From assembly GCF_006363915.1 (NCBI RefSeq), contig NZ_CP040946.1: DNA of 64,000 nucleotides. One strand, written 5' to 3'. This document shows positions 31,503 to 40,703 of this stretch, one piece after another (within the stretch, counting starts at the first letter, position 1; each line of letters opens with the position of its first letter). The notes below the pieces were generated by a model. That model had not been told where the DNA came from. It searched no databases and was given only the letters and a program-made list of their open reading frames with translations. Made by a program: the position numbers and the translations under genes. Origin of the DNA: Methylophilus medardensis. GTDB taxonomy: Bacteria; Pseudomonadota; Gammaproteobacteria; Burkholderiales; Methylophilaceae.

Positions 31503-33479
31503 TTAATTGACGGGTTGTTTCAATTGATCGAGGATGGCTGGGTTATCTAAGGTTGAAATATCCGAGGTGATTTCTTCACCTTTGGCTAAGCTGCGTAACA
31601 AGCGCCGCATGATTTTGCCGGAGCGGGTTTTGGGCAGATTGTCACCAAAACGGATTTCATCCGGCTTGGCGATCGGGCCAATTTCTTTGCCTACCCAGTC
31701 ACGCAATTCAGCCACGATTTTTTTGGCTTCTTCACCTTCAGGGCGTTTGCCTTTGAGCACCACATAAGCCACCACTGATTCGCCTTTGATCGGATGTGGT
31801 TTGCCGACGACCGCTGATTCGGCCACTAAATGGTTGGCGACCAACGCGGATTCGATCTCCATGGTGCCTAAACGATGCCCTGAGACGTTGAGTACATCAT
31901 CAATCCGCCCCATGATCGTAAAGTTGCCGGTTTCAGTATCCCGGATTGCGCCATCGCCCGCCAAGTAAAGCTGGCCTCCCAACTCTGCCGGAAAGTAACT
32001 GCTTTTGTAGCGCTCAGGGTCGTTGTAAATGGTGCGTATCATCGATGGCCAGGGTTTTTTAATCACCAGCAGGCCGCCATTGCCCCATGCAAGGTCGTTG
32101 CCGGCCTCATCCACCACGTCAATATCAATGCCGGGGAAGGGTAGCGTGCAAGAGCCGGGGACCAATGGTGTGGCACCAGGCAGCGGCGTAATCACGTGCC
32201 CGCCAGTTTCGGTCTGCCAGAACGTATCCACAATCGGACAGCGGTTGCCGCCGACTTGTTCGTAATACCACATCCAAGCTTCCGGGTTGATCGGTTCGCC
32301 GACGGTACCCAGCAAGCGCAGGCTGCCTAGGTCAAAGTGATTAGGATGGGTGGTAAAGTCGGTTTCACCCGCTTTAATCAACGAGCGTATCGCCGTCGGC
32401 GCAGTGTAAAACACACTGACTTGATGGCGTTGAATCATCTCCCAGAATCGACCGGCATTTGGAAACGTCGGGATGCCTTCAAACACCACTTGTGTGGCCC
32501 CCATGGCCAGCGGCCCATAGGTCACATAGCTGTGTCCGGTGATCCAGCCCACATCTGCAGTGCACCAGTAAATGTCCTCAGGTTTGATATCAAAGGTCCA
32601 GCGCATGGTGTTCATGGCATGCAGCAGATACCCTGCCGAGCTATGCTGCACGCCTTTGGGTTTGCCAGTAGAGCCTGAAGTGTAGAGTAAAAATAAAGGA
32701 TGTTCGGCATCCACCATCACTGGCTCGCAAGTATCGTCTTTGCCAGCGATCAGGTCATGCCACCAGATACATTGATCATCCCAAGCGACTGCTTGGCCTG
32801 TTTTTTTAAACACCACCATGTGGCGCACGCTATCACAGCCGCCCATGGCAATGCCTTCATCGACCGCTTGCTTGAGCGGTAAGGTTTTGCCGCCACGATA
32901 TTGGCCGTCTGACGTGATGACTGCCACCGCCCCAGCGTCGATAATACGTTCGTTGAGACTTTTAGCAGAGAATCCACCAAAGACGACAGAGTGAATCAAG
33001 CCGAGGCGGGCGCATGCTTGCATGGCGACGATGGCCTCAATGCCCATAGGCAGGTAGATGATGACACGGTCACCTTTGACCAGTTGCAGCGACTTCAGCC
33101 CATTGGCAAATTGACAGACTTGGTGATACAGATCTTTGTAGGTGACATTTTTAATATCGCCGTTATCTGCCTCAAAAATGATGGCGGTTTTGTTCGGAAT
33201 CGTTGCTAGGTGTTTGTCTAAGCAGTTCGCCGACACATTTAATTCACCATCTTCAAACCATTTGAAAAAAGGCGCGTTGTCTTGATTCAGTGTTTTGGTG
33301 AACGGTTTGTGCCAAATCAACAGCTCGCGCGCCAGATTGGCCCAGAATCCTTCATAATCCTCTGCCGCAGCTTGGCACAATCGTTGATATTCCTGCATGC
33401 TCGCCACGGCGGCCTGACTGGCAAAAGCCTTGTCCGGCGCAAACACGCGGTGTTCATGAAGTACAGATTCGATAGACAT
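31503..33479 (-). CDS. acs: Acetyl-CoA synthetase
   Basis: This 658-residue AMP-forming enzyme converts acetate, ATP and CoA to acetyl-CoA. The adenylate loop YTSGSTGKPKGVQH is near residue 270, and the C-terminal domain ends with SGKIMRRLLRS near 620, where the catalytic lysine is subject to acetylation in relatives. ATG 33479 (MSIESVLHEHRVF) has GGGGGT seven bases upstream and is preferred over the TTG four codons earlier. It is a single gene with the small membrane ORF behind it. Confidence 0.96.
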   Translation of the reverse strand: MSIESVLHEHRVFAPDKAFASQAAVASMQEYQRLCQAAAEDYEGFWANLARELLIWHKPFTKTLNQDNAPFFKWFEDGELNVSANCLDKHLATIPNKTAIIFEADNGDIKNVTYKDLYHQVCQFANGLKSLQLVKGDRVIIYLPMGIEAIVAMQACARLGLIHSVVFGGFSAKSLNERIIDAGAVAVITSDGQYRGGKTLPLKQAVDEGIAMGGCDSVRHMVVFKKTGQAVAWDDQCIWWHDLIAGKDDTCEPVMVDAEHPLFLLYTSGSTGKPKGVQHSSAGYLLHAMNTMRWTFDIKPEDIYWCTADVGWITGHSYVTYGPLAMGATQVVFEGIPTFPNAGRFWEMIQRHQVSVFYTAPTAIRSLIKAGETDFTTHPNHFDLGSLRLLGTVGEPINPEAWMWYYEQVGGNRCPIVDTFWQTETGGHVITPLPGATPLVPGSCTLPFPGIDIDVVDEAGNDLAWGNGGLLVIKKPWPSMIRTIYNDPERYKSSYFPAELGGQLYLAGDGAIRDTETGNFTIMGRIDDVLNVSGHRLGTMEIESALVANHLVAESAVVGKPHPIKGESVVAYVVLKGKRPEGEEAKKIVAELRDWVGKEIGPIAKPDEIRFGDNLPKTRSGKIMRRLLRSLAKGEEITSDISTLDNPAILDQLKQPVN

Positions 33480-33612
33480 AGCAACCCCCAAAAAACAATG
33501 CTAAAAATGTAAAGTGCAAAACAAGATGGTGAGCGAACCTCAGGTATTATTATTCTGGTTCTAAATTGATAAACTCTCCGAGCACGCAACGCATCACAAG
33601 AGCGAAAAACCC

Positions 33613-36339
33613 ATGCAATACCTTGCCCAAATTCTAACAGAAAAGCAGGTCCCGTCTACAGAGCGCGCCTATTTGCTGCATGCCGCAGCCTGTAGCCCAT
33701 TTTTTGCTAGATTCGTTACAAAACACACAGATTTTATATCTGATTTGTTAGATAACTTATATAAGACATATAAGACTGAAGATGTTAACGCTCTGTTTCT
33801 ATGTGCAAAAAATCTTGAAGAACCTGCTTTTTTGCAACAAATCAGGTTGATCCGGCAACGCTTGATGGCGCACATGATTGTCCGTGACCTCAATGGTTTG
33901 GCCGATTTTGCTGAGGTGGTTGAGACCACCAGTGCGCTGGCAGAGTCCGCGATCTCGGCTGCCGTTGATTTTTATCACCCACGCTTAGCCGAAACCTATG
34001 GCGCTCCGCGAGATGCCAGTGGGCAGGCGCAACAATTGATTGTGGTGGGAATGGGCAAATTGGGCGGACGCGAACTCAATGTGTCTTCTGATATTGACCT
34101 CATTTTTGCCTATGAGCACGAGGGTGCGACCGATGGCGAAAAGTCTATCAGCAACCAGGATTTTTTCACCCGTTTGGGAAAAAAAGTCATTGCTGCGCTA
34201 GACGACGTCACCGCTGACGGTTTTGTGTTTAGGGTGGACATGCGCTTGCGACCCTTCGGCTCAGAAGGGGCTTTGGTCTGTAATCTGGATGCGCTTGAAG
34301 ACTATTACCAGAATTATGGTCGCGAGTGGGAGCGCTATGCGTGGATCAAAGGGCGCGCGGTGCATGGGCCGGGTGCCGCCTTAAGCAAGTTGATGAAGCC
34401 GTTTGTGTTTCGTAAATATCTAGACTTTAATGCCTACGCCTCCATGCGAGATCTCAAAATACAGATTCAACGTGATGTGGTGCAGCGTCGCTTAACCAAT
34501 AACATTAAACTTGGCCGTGGCGGTATCCGCGAAGTAGAGTTTATTGCGCAGGTATTCCAGTTGATCCGAGGCGGGCAAGTCCCTGACTTGCAGATCAAGC
34601 CCACGCTGGCGGTACTGGATTGCTTGGTCGCACGCGGCATGTTGCCTCGCCCGGAAGTAGAGGCTTTAAAAGTCAGTTATGTCTATCTGCGTAACCTCGA
34701 ACACCGATTGATGTACATTGATGACCAGCAGACGCAGGATTTGCCTGATTCAGAGACTTACCGTGCCTATTTGCTGCAAATGCTCGGGCATGCAGATTGG
34801 GACAGTTTCATGGCTGAACTCAATAATCATCGCGACCTAGTGCAGCGCTTTTTTGACGACACTTTCAAAGACGAACAAACGCATGATTTGCAGCAAGAAA
34901 CTGCACTGTGGCAGGGCACACTCGCCTCTGCGGAGGCCGAACAATGGCTGCAACAACAAGGCTACACCCGCGCCAGTGATCTCAGGCACATATTGCAGCA
35001 AACCCGCAACAGTCAAAAAATCCAGCAATTGCCTGAGCAAAGCCGTCGTCGTTTGGATCAACTGATGCCTTTACTACTGCGTGAAGCTGCGCAGCAACAA
35101 TCGACCACGCCAGATACGGCCCTGATTCGAACACTTGATTTATTAGAGAGTATTTGTCGTCGTGCCAGCTATTTGGCTTTGCTGGCAGAGTTTCCTGATG
35201 CATTGGCGCTGGTCGTCAAACTGTGTGCGGCCAGCCCGTGGATTGCGCAATACGTCTCTGCGCATCCTGTTCTGCTAGACGAGCTGCTTAACAAACAAAC
35301 CTTGTTCAAGCGCCTAGATGCAGCTCAGTTAAAAGCTGAACTCACGCATCACATGCAGCAACTGGCAGGTGACGTTGAGGCACAGATGGATGCGATGCGC
35401 CATTTTAAGCATGCCAATGTGCTTAAAATTGCGGCACAAGACTTAATGACAGCGTTACCACTGGAGTCGATCTCAGATGATTTGAGTGCGTTGGCAGAGG
35501 TGATTCTACAAGTGAGTGTGCAAACGGTGTGGCAAAACGTGTCGTTCAAACATCGTGATTTGCCACTCTTTAGTGTGATTGGCTATGGCAAACTGGGCGG
35601 GAAAGAGCTAGGGTATCTGTCTGATTTAGATATCATTTTTCTCTATGACGATGCGGCAGAGACCGCGCAAGATATTTACGCCCGATTTGCGCAGCGGTTG
35701 AATACTTGGTTTAACACCTTGACCAATGCCGGATTGCTTTACGAAACTGATTTGCAACTACGTCCCGATGGCAACAGCGGTTTGCTGGTGAGCACGGTGC
35801 AAGCATTCGCCGCCTATCAAGCGCAAAAAGCCTGGGTCTGGGAGCATCAAGCCATTACACGTGCGCGGTTCGTGGCAGGTGATACTGCGATCGGGCTGGC
35901 GTTTGAAAAAATTCGTCATCAAATCATCTCTCAGCCGCGGCCAGCGGCAACGTTGAAGCGCGACATTACGCAGATGCGCGAAAAAATGCGCGAGGCCCAT
36001 AAACCCAAAGCCCACCAGTTTGAGGTCAAGCAGGGGCTAGGCGGCATTATTGATGTTGAGTTTATTGTGCAGTATTTGGTGCTCGCGCATGCCGCCCAGC
36101 ATGCTAGCTTGACTGAGAATGTCGGTAATATTGCCTTATTGCAACGCTGCGCCCAGTTAGGATTGATTGCCTCCAGCGTGCTGGCGACGCAGGTGGCGGA
36201 TGCCTATCGGGCTTACCGCACCTTGATTCATCATGCGAAATTGCAAGGGACGGAGGCGGTGGTGCCAGAGGATGAACTGCAAGCAGAGCGACTAGCAGTC
36301 ACGCAGTTATGGCATGCGCTGTTTGCTGAGCCTGTTTAG
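33613..36339 (+). CDS. glnE: Bifunctional glutamine synthetase adenylyltransferase/deadenylase
   Basis: This 908-residue protein adds or removes AMP on glutamine synthetase in response to PII and glutamine. It has two nucleotidyltransferase domains: the deadenylase site GKLGGRELNVSSDIDLIFAY near residue 143 and the adenylylase site GKLGGKELGYLSDLDIIFLY near residue 655. Both keep the G-x-L-G and S-D-x-D pattern, so both look active. It is slightly shorter than E. coli GlnE (946). The 3' end overlaps the convergent cyclase gene by 4 bases. Confidence 0.97.
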   Translation: MQYLAQILTEKQVPSTERAYLLHAAACSPFFARFVTKHTDFISDLLDNLYKTYKTEDVNALFLCAKNLEEPAFLQQIRLIRQRLMAHMIVRDLNGLADFAEVVETTSALAESAISAAVDFYHPRLAETYGAPRDASGQAQQLIVVGMGKLGGRELNVSSDIDLIFAYEHEGATDGEKSISNQDFFTRLGKKVIAALDDVTADGFVFRVDMRLRPFGSEGALVCNLDALEDYYQNYGREWERYAWIKGRAVHGPGAALSKLMKPFVFRKYLDFNAYASMRDLKIQIQRDVVQRRLTNNIKLGRGGIREVEFIAQVFQLIRGGQVPDLQIKPTLAVLDCLVARGMLPRPEVEALKVSYVYLRNLEHRLMYIDDQQTQDLPDSETYRAYLLQMLGHADWDSFMAELNNHRDLVQRFFDDTFKDEQTHDLQQETALWQGTLASAEAEQWLQQQGYTRASDLRHILQQTRNSQKIQQLPEQSRRRLDQLMPLLLREAAQQQSTTPDTALIRTLDLLESICRRASYLALLAEFPDALALVVKLCAASPWIAQYVSAHPVLLDELLNKQTLFKRLDAAQLKAELTHHMQQLAGDVEAQMDAMRHFKHANVLKIAAQDLMTALPLESISDDLSALAEVILQVSVQTVWQNVSFKHRDLPLFSVIGYGKLGGKELGYLSDLDIIFLYDDAAETAQDIYARFAQRLNTWFNTLTNAGLLYETDLQLRPDGNSGLLVSTVQAFAAYQAQKAWVWEHQAITRARFVAGDTAIGLAFEKIRHQIISQPRPAATLKRDITQMREKMREAHKPKAHQFEVKQGLGGIIDVEFIVQYLVLAHAAQHASLTENVGNIALLQRCAQLGLIASSVLATQVADAYRAYRTLIHHAKLQGTEAVVPEDELQAERLAVTQLWHALFAEPV

Positions 36340-38300
36340 ATATCATCCTCAGGCAAGCGCTTGCGCGCACTCAACCGGTCTGTGTCACAGACCACCAGAT
36401 TGCGCCCGGATTGTTTGGCTAAATACAGCGCCAGATCTGCATGTTTATAAAGCAATTCATAGGCATACATGTTCTCCGAGGCGTATGCAATCCCAATGCT
36501 CACGGTGGTGTGATAGCTTTGCGTGAGTGCTGGCGTATGAAAAGATAGCTCAGCAATGCTGATGCGAATGCGTTCGGCGATCACGCGCGCTTCATCTATT
36601 TTGGTGTTTGGCAGCAACACCGCAAACTCTTCGCCACCAAGTCTGCCGAGCAGATCTTTTTCTCGAATGGTTTTTTCGATGGTTCTAGCGCACGCAATCA
36701 ACACCCGATCCCCTTGGGGGTGGCCATAGGTGTCGTTAATATGTTTAAAAAAATCGATATCCAGCATTAAAAAACACAGTGGCTCACCTAAATGATCTGC
36801 TTGTTTTAAGATGGCTTTGGCGCGGTTATAAAAAGAATGGCGATTCGGAACCTGTGTCAGGCTGTCTATGGTCGCTTCTTTTTCGGCTTTCTCTTTAGCC
36901 CGTTGTAGTTCACGGGTCCTGACCTTTACCTGATCTTCGAGCGATTGATTCAAACTGTGCATGTCATCCCGAAATTTCAACAGGCTACCCGCCATACTTT
37001 TGAAGAGTTTGGCTAGCTTGCCGATTTCATTATCTAGATGGTCAGGCAACGGCAATACACTGTCAGGAATCTTGTCATAATGCCGGCCCTCAATGGCGCT
37101 GGAGGCCTCCATAAAACGCTCTAGCGGCTTGACCACTTTTTTTACCATGACCAGATAGAGCATGATGAGCTCAATCACCAATGCCAAAACACTCAGCAGT
37201 AAAATGAACTTGGCGGCTTTGAGCGAGGGCGATGAAAGGAGTGATTTGGGGTAGACCGTGACAAACCACCAGCCGGGGCCCTCGATTTTGCTAGTGGCCA
37301 AAAACGCATCTTCTGACTCCTCGATAAAGTAATTCGTTTGTTTTTTTTGAATCTTGGCATGCAAGGTGTGAAAGTACTGCATGAGTTGTTGGTCTTTGAG
37401 TTGAGAGATCATCAACATGCCCCGCGTGTTGTCCATCTCTTTAATTTTGGTGGGATGCGCAATCAACCTTCCATCTTCCCTGAAGATGAAGTTGTATGTG
37501 CCTGACAAATGGTCATTGAACACCCGGTCAAACAGGTCGTTAAGCAAAATATCATGGCCAATATTCAGGGTATTGGTTGGTGTGATATCGATGGGGGTTT
37601 CCAGAGAGACCATCCAATCCAGTGCGGTGGGGTCGTAGTAAAGACCCGTCCATACGCTTTTGCGCTCCGGATTATTTTGCGGTGTGGTGATATATACCCA
37701 CTCTTCACTCAGTACATTGAGTTTACTGGTCGCGTTGTCCGCCCATCGCACCCCAGGCCAATACACAATATTGACGTTCTCAGGCATGGAGACGTACAGA
37801 TTGGCAAACTGTTGCGTCCAAGCTGCGCCGAAATGGTCGACCATGGTGTAGGCGAGTAGCAGTTTTTTCCTGAAGGTGCGGTCTTGTATCGGCGCGCGGT
37901 TGCCGATATAGGCCGTTACATCCTGACTGATCAAGCCAGACAGGTTGTAATAGCCATCGTAGGCTTTTTTTTGTAGGTGGATTGTCTGGTCGGGCCTTTG
38001 TTCAAACACTTGCCAAAAATAGGGGTCGTTGTAAAAAAAGTCGCGCTGCCAGTGCGCAAGAAAGCGTGCCCTGAAGATTTGATGATTCGATTCAGCTAAC
38101 TTAAAAATGGCGCTCTCGCGTTGGCCGCGCTCTTGAATGTAGTGTTCAAGGCCATCAATGGTGGCGCTCACCAGCGTCTCATAGATATGCCAGTAGGTGA
38201 GGGCACTGACTACAACGATGACAATGCTTACCCTGGCGGCCATTTGCAACATCACATCTAAGGTCAGTGACTGCTTGTGATTTTTAAATGAAAAATGCAT
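36336..38300 (-). CDS. Membrane diguanylate cyclase (Cache-HAMP-GGDEF)
   Basis: This 654-residue sensor makes cyclic di-GMP. An N-terminal membrane helix (about 18-40) is followed by a periplasmic double-Cache-like sensor domain of some 320 residues. Then come a second helix (FILLLSVLALVIELIMLYLV), a HAMP region (VVKPLERFMEASSAIEGRHY), a coiled linker and a GGDEF domain. The active site GGEEF lies near residue 553 with the inhibitory RxxD site (REKD) five residues before it, so it is a product-inhibited active cyclase. ATG 38300 is preferred. Ligand unknown. Confidence 0.93.
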   Translation of the reverse strand: MHFSFKNHKQSLTLDVMLQMAARVSIVIVVVSALTYWHIYETLVSATIDGLEHYIQERGQRESAIFKLAESNHQIFRARFLAHWQRDFFYNDPYFWQVFEQRPDQTIHLQKKAYDGYYNLSGLISQDVTAYIGNRAPIQDRTFRKKLLLAYTMVDHFGAAWTQQFANLYVSMPENVNIVYWPGVRWADNATSKLNVLSEEWVYITTPQNNPERKSVWTGLYYDPTALDWMVSLETPIDITPTNTLNIGHDILLNDLFDRVFNDHLSGTYNFIFREDGRLIAHPTKIKEMDNTRGMLMISQLKDQQLMQYFHTLHAKIQKKQTNYFIEESEDAFLATSKIEGPGWWFVTVYPKSLLSSPSLKAAKFILLLSVLALVIELIMLYLVMVKKVVKPLERFMEASSAIEGRHYDKIPDSVLPLPDHLDNEIGKLAKLFKSMAGSLLKFRDDMHSLNQSLEDQVKVRTRELQRAKEKAEKEATIDSLTQVPNRHSFYNRAKAILKQADHLGEPLCFLMLDIDFFKHINDTYGHPQGDRVLIACARTIEKTIREKDLLGRLGGEEFAVLLPNTKIDEARVIAERIRISIAELSFHTPALTQSYHTTVSIGIAYASENMYAYELLYKHADLALYLAKQSGRNLVVCDTDRLSARKRLPEDDI

Positions 38301-38645
38301 GTTGAAAGCGGTTGGTGATTGGCGAGTGCAGCGCGTGGTGGCATCCAACGCAGTCAGGGTATCGGAGAGTGTTGAGGATCACGTACGTCGTTCTGACCTT
38401 ATATTTATATGGTTAATTTTTGTATAAATCAGCCTCTGATAAGGATTCCAAGGCTGCTTTTGGCGTACCTTACTCTTGCGCTTGCCTAGAAGCAATGGTT
38501 GCGTGGAGCTAAATGTAGCTCGGGTTATAAAATGCGCAGGAGTGTGCTGATTTTGTTGAAAAGCACTAGCCATTGACGTTTTTCGGCAATATCGACTGGT
38601 CTTATCAAGAGGAAGCGCCCGCTGTTTTTAGCAGGCGTGATGGTG
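38301..38645. other. 345-base intergenic region without a supported gene
   Basis: This region is upstream of the cyclase and downstream of dhaK, both on the minus strand. It holds a 6-bp dyad GAGCTA/TAGCTC (38506-38521) and a GC-rich hairpin-like stretch near 38619-38640 without a T run. An AT-rich patch at about 38400-38430 could hold the cyclase promoter. I see no RNA gene. Confidence 0.4.
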
Positions 38646-39644
38646 TTAGCAGCCCCAGCGTAAGCCGACTGTATGCACAGGACTGTCCCAGTGTTGTTGG
38701 ATCTCATCATCCAGCAAGCAGACTGTCAGTGATGCCCCCGCCATATCAATGGCTGTGGTGTAATTCCCTACCAAGCTGCGGGTGATTTGAAAGCCTTGGG
38801 CTGTCAGCAACTTGGCGGCGGTGTTGTAGATAAGATACAACTCCATGAGAGGGGTGGCACCCAAGCCGTTCACCAGCAGTAAGATGTTGCCTTGGGTGGG
38901 TAATTGTTTGGCAGCAAAGTCATGCACAATGGCGGCGACCATGTCGGCAATGATCGCATCAGCGTCACGGATCGGCTCACGTCGTCTGCCGGGCTCGCCA
39001 TGAATGCCAACGCCCATTTCAATTTCGCTATCACTGATATCAAACGTGGGTCGCCCAGCCGCGGGGACTGTGCAGCTGGTTAAAGCCACCCCGATACTGG
39101 AAGTGCGTTGATTAATCTTGTCGCCTAGCGCTTTGCAACTGGCGAGGTCTGCCCCAGACTCGGCCAGACTACCGACGCATTTTTCAACAATCACGGTCCC
39201 TGCAACCCCCCGACGGCCAGTGGTGTAGGTGCTATTTACAACGGCGCAATCATCTGCAGTGAGCACTGTGGCATGGGCGAACGGCAGCATTTCAGCGGCC
39301 ATTTCAAAATTCATCACATCACCGGCATAATTTTTCACAATGAATAGGACGCCTTGGCCGGCATGGACGGCTTCTGCTGCCGCCAACATCTGGTCTGGAG
39401 TAGGGGAGGTGAAGACTTGGCCGGGACAGGCTGCATCTAGCATTCCTTTGCCAACATAGCCTGCATGTAGAGGCTCATGGCCTGACCCGCCTCCAGAAAT
39501 CAATGCGACCTTGTTTTGTGCTTTATGCTTGCGCGCGATGAATGTGGGTTCAAGCTGCAGCTCGACCAAGTCATGATGTGCCGCCGCAAAGCCAGACAAA
39601 CTCTCTGTGAGCATGTGGTCAACATGATTCAAAAATTTTTTCAT
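38646..39644 (-). CDS. dhaK: Dihydroxyacetone kinase subunit DhaK
   Basis: This 332-residue subunit binds dihydroxyacetone covalently through a histidine. The GGGSGHEPLHAGYVG loop near residue 50 and NYAGDVMNFEMA near 105 are the substrate-site motifs, and GIHGEPGRR near 215-223 holds the hemiaminal-forming His. It is a little shorter than E. coli DhaK (356). It follows dhaL by 45 bases on the same strand. The phosphoryl donor of split systems is normally DhaM; see the findings. Confidence 0.92.
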   Translation of the reverse strand: MKKFLNHVDHMLTESLSGFAAAHHDLVELQLEPTFIARKHKAQNKVALISGGGSGHEPLHAGYVGKGMLDAACPGQVFTSPTPDQMLAAAEAVHAGQGVLFIVKNYAGDVMNFEMAAEMLPFAHATVLTADDCAVVNSTYTTGRRGVAGTVIVEKCVGSLAESGADLASCKALGDKINQRTSSIGVALTSCTVPAAGRPTFDISDSEIEMGVGIHGEPGRRREPIRDADAIIADMVAAIVHDFAAKQLPTQGNILLLVNGLGATPLMELYLIYNTAAKLLTAQGFQITRSLVGNYTTAIDMAGASLTVCLLDDEIQQHWDSPVHTVGLRWGC

Positions 39645-39689
39645 GAGTCACTCCGAAATAGATGGTGCTTAAACTTAAAAGAGTAGTGT

Positions 39690-40343
39690 TTAGGGAGAGG
39701 GCTGGTTGGATGGGTCGTTCAGTACTTGATCGCATACGGCGTGGATCATGACTTGGCAGCTTTTTGCGCCCGCATCCAAGTGGCCAATCACGCGCTCACC
39801 CAGGCCAGATGCGCGCCCTTTAGTGGCTAACATGCTGCGCGTAGATTCTAGGCCCTCGCTCGCGACTTGCTTGAGTATCACAGCGATCTCCTGTGTAGAT
39901 TTGCCTTGTGCCGCTAGACTATTAAACTGTTCAGCCACCGGGATCAGCACATCCAGCATGGTTTTTTCGCCAGCTTGCGCTTTGCCGCGCTGCATGATCG
40001 CTTGTACGCCTGCGTCAAATGCAGCGGCAATGTGCATTGCTGAATCGGGGGCATTCACTTTCAGTGTCTTGCTCATCCCGATGAAAAAACTCGCAAACAG
40101 CGGCCCAGATGCCCCCCCAATGGTGCTTAATAATTTCATGCCGATGCTATTTAATGCATCCACCAGCGGGAGTTTGGTTAAGGTTTCGCCGAGACCTGCA
40201 ATAGCCTCGCAGCCGCGCTTCATATTGATATAGTGATCCCCGTCGCCAATGTCACGATCTAGGCATTCGATATCCGCTTCGTTGGCGAGAATGGCAGTGC
40301 GAACAGCGAATACGTAATGCGTTAATTGTTCACTATTGATCAT
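39690..40343 (-). CDS. dhaL: Dihydroxyacetone kinase subunit DhaL
   Basis: This 217-residue nucleotide-binding subunit is an eight-helix barrel with two magnesium ions. The metal aspartates lie in DRDIGDGDHYINMKRG near residue 30, and the nucleotide loop in IGGASGPLFASFF near residue 75. GRASGLGERVIGHLDAGAKS near 175-195 completes the site. In split systems DhaL passes phosphate from DhaM to dihydroxyacetone on DhaK. It is the first gene of dhaLK, which is the reverse of the E. coli order. Confidence 0.92.
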   Translation of the reverse strand: MINSEQLTHYVFAVRTAILANEADIECLDRDIGDGDHYINMKRGCEAIAGLGETLTKLPLVDALNSIGMKLLSTIGGASGPLFASFFIGMSKTLKVNAPDSAMHIAAAFDAGVQAIMQRGKAQAGEKTMLDVLIPVAEQFNSLAAQGKSTQEIAVILKQVASEGLESTRSMLATKGRASGLGERVIGHLDAGAKSCQVMIHAVCDQVLNDPSNQPSP

Positions 40344-40464
40344 GTTGAAGGCCTTTAAAAAAACGTGATGATACTGAGTATTTACATGGCGAATCGGTAG
40401 GTAAGCCTGATTTTATGCCAGCAGAGTAGGCGTTTTTGCAGGTTGCGTTTAAAATAGCGCCGCT

Positions 40465-40537
40465 GTCCTCGTGGTGAAACAGGATATCACCAGCCCCTCC
40501 TAAGGGCTAGTTTCAGGTTCGAGTCCTGACGGGGACA
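40465..40537 (+). tRNA. tRNA-Arg, anticodon CCU
   Basis: A complete cloverleaf can be drawn. Acceptor GTCCTCG pairs with CGGGGAC (one G-T pair); the D stem is GTGA/TCAC; the anticodon stem is AGCCC/GGGCT with loop CTCCTAA (anticodon CCT); the T stem is TCAGG/CCTGA with loop TTCGAGT. The discriminator base is A. The 3' end reads ACCC in the genome rather than ACCA, so CCA would be completed by nucleotidyltransferase. It reads AGG codons. Confidence 0.93.
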
Positions 40538-40564
40538 CCCGCTACACTTCAAAGCCTTAAGTGC

Positions 40565-40593
40565 TTGAAAGTAATTGATTAAAGCGCTATAAT
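40565..40593 (+). promoter_or_regulatory. Sigma-70 promoter of rpsB
   Basis: TTGAAA (40565-40570) and TATAAT (40588-40593) are separated by 17 bases. This near-consensus promoter starts transcription near 40600, about 100 bases upstream of the rpsB ATG. Confidence 0.85.
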
Positions 40594-40625
40594 TTTGGAT
40601 TGACTTTTTTGTCAATTAACTTAAT

Positions 40626-40671
40626 TGCCATCACATTGGGTGCCCTAAGGGGTGTTTTTGATGGCATTTTT
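40626..40671 (+). promoter_or_regulatory. Terminator-like hairpin in the rpsB leader
   Basis: TGCCATCA (40626-40633) and TGATGGCA (40659-40666) form a perfect 8-bp stem closing a 25-base loop with a small inner CCC/GGG pair, followed by five T. It lies downstream of the rpsB promoter and 33 bases before the ATG, so it would act as an attenuator or as a ribosomal-protein-controlled leader. It could also be part of an S2-binding structure. Confidence 0.55.
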
Positions 40672-40703
40672 ATGAATAACCCTTTGAATTGAAAGACTAA
40701 ATC

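Noticed and set aside
33700..33840. AT-rich stretch near the start of glnE as a possible insertion
   Set aside because: The frame is intact, the total length is within the family range and downstream motifs are in the expected positions.
36336..36339. Four-base overlap of glnE and cyclase 3' ends as a sign of truncation
   Set aside because: Both proteins are full length with intact C-terminal domains; a convergent overlap of stops is common.
38506..38521. Dyad GAGCTA/TAGCTC in the 38.3-38.6 kb gap
   Set aside because: It is a short 6-bp dyad with no T run and no regulator linked; not supported as terminator or operator.
38379..38573. Open frame of 64 codons in the gap upstream of the cyclase
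   Set aside because: No ribosome site, no hydrophobic or family pattern, composition like non-coding DNA.
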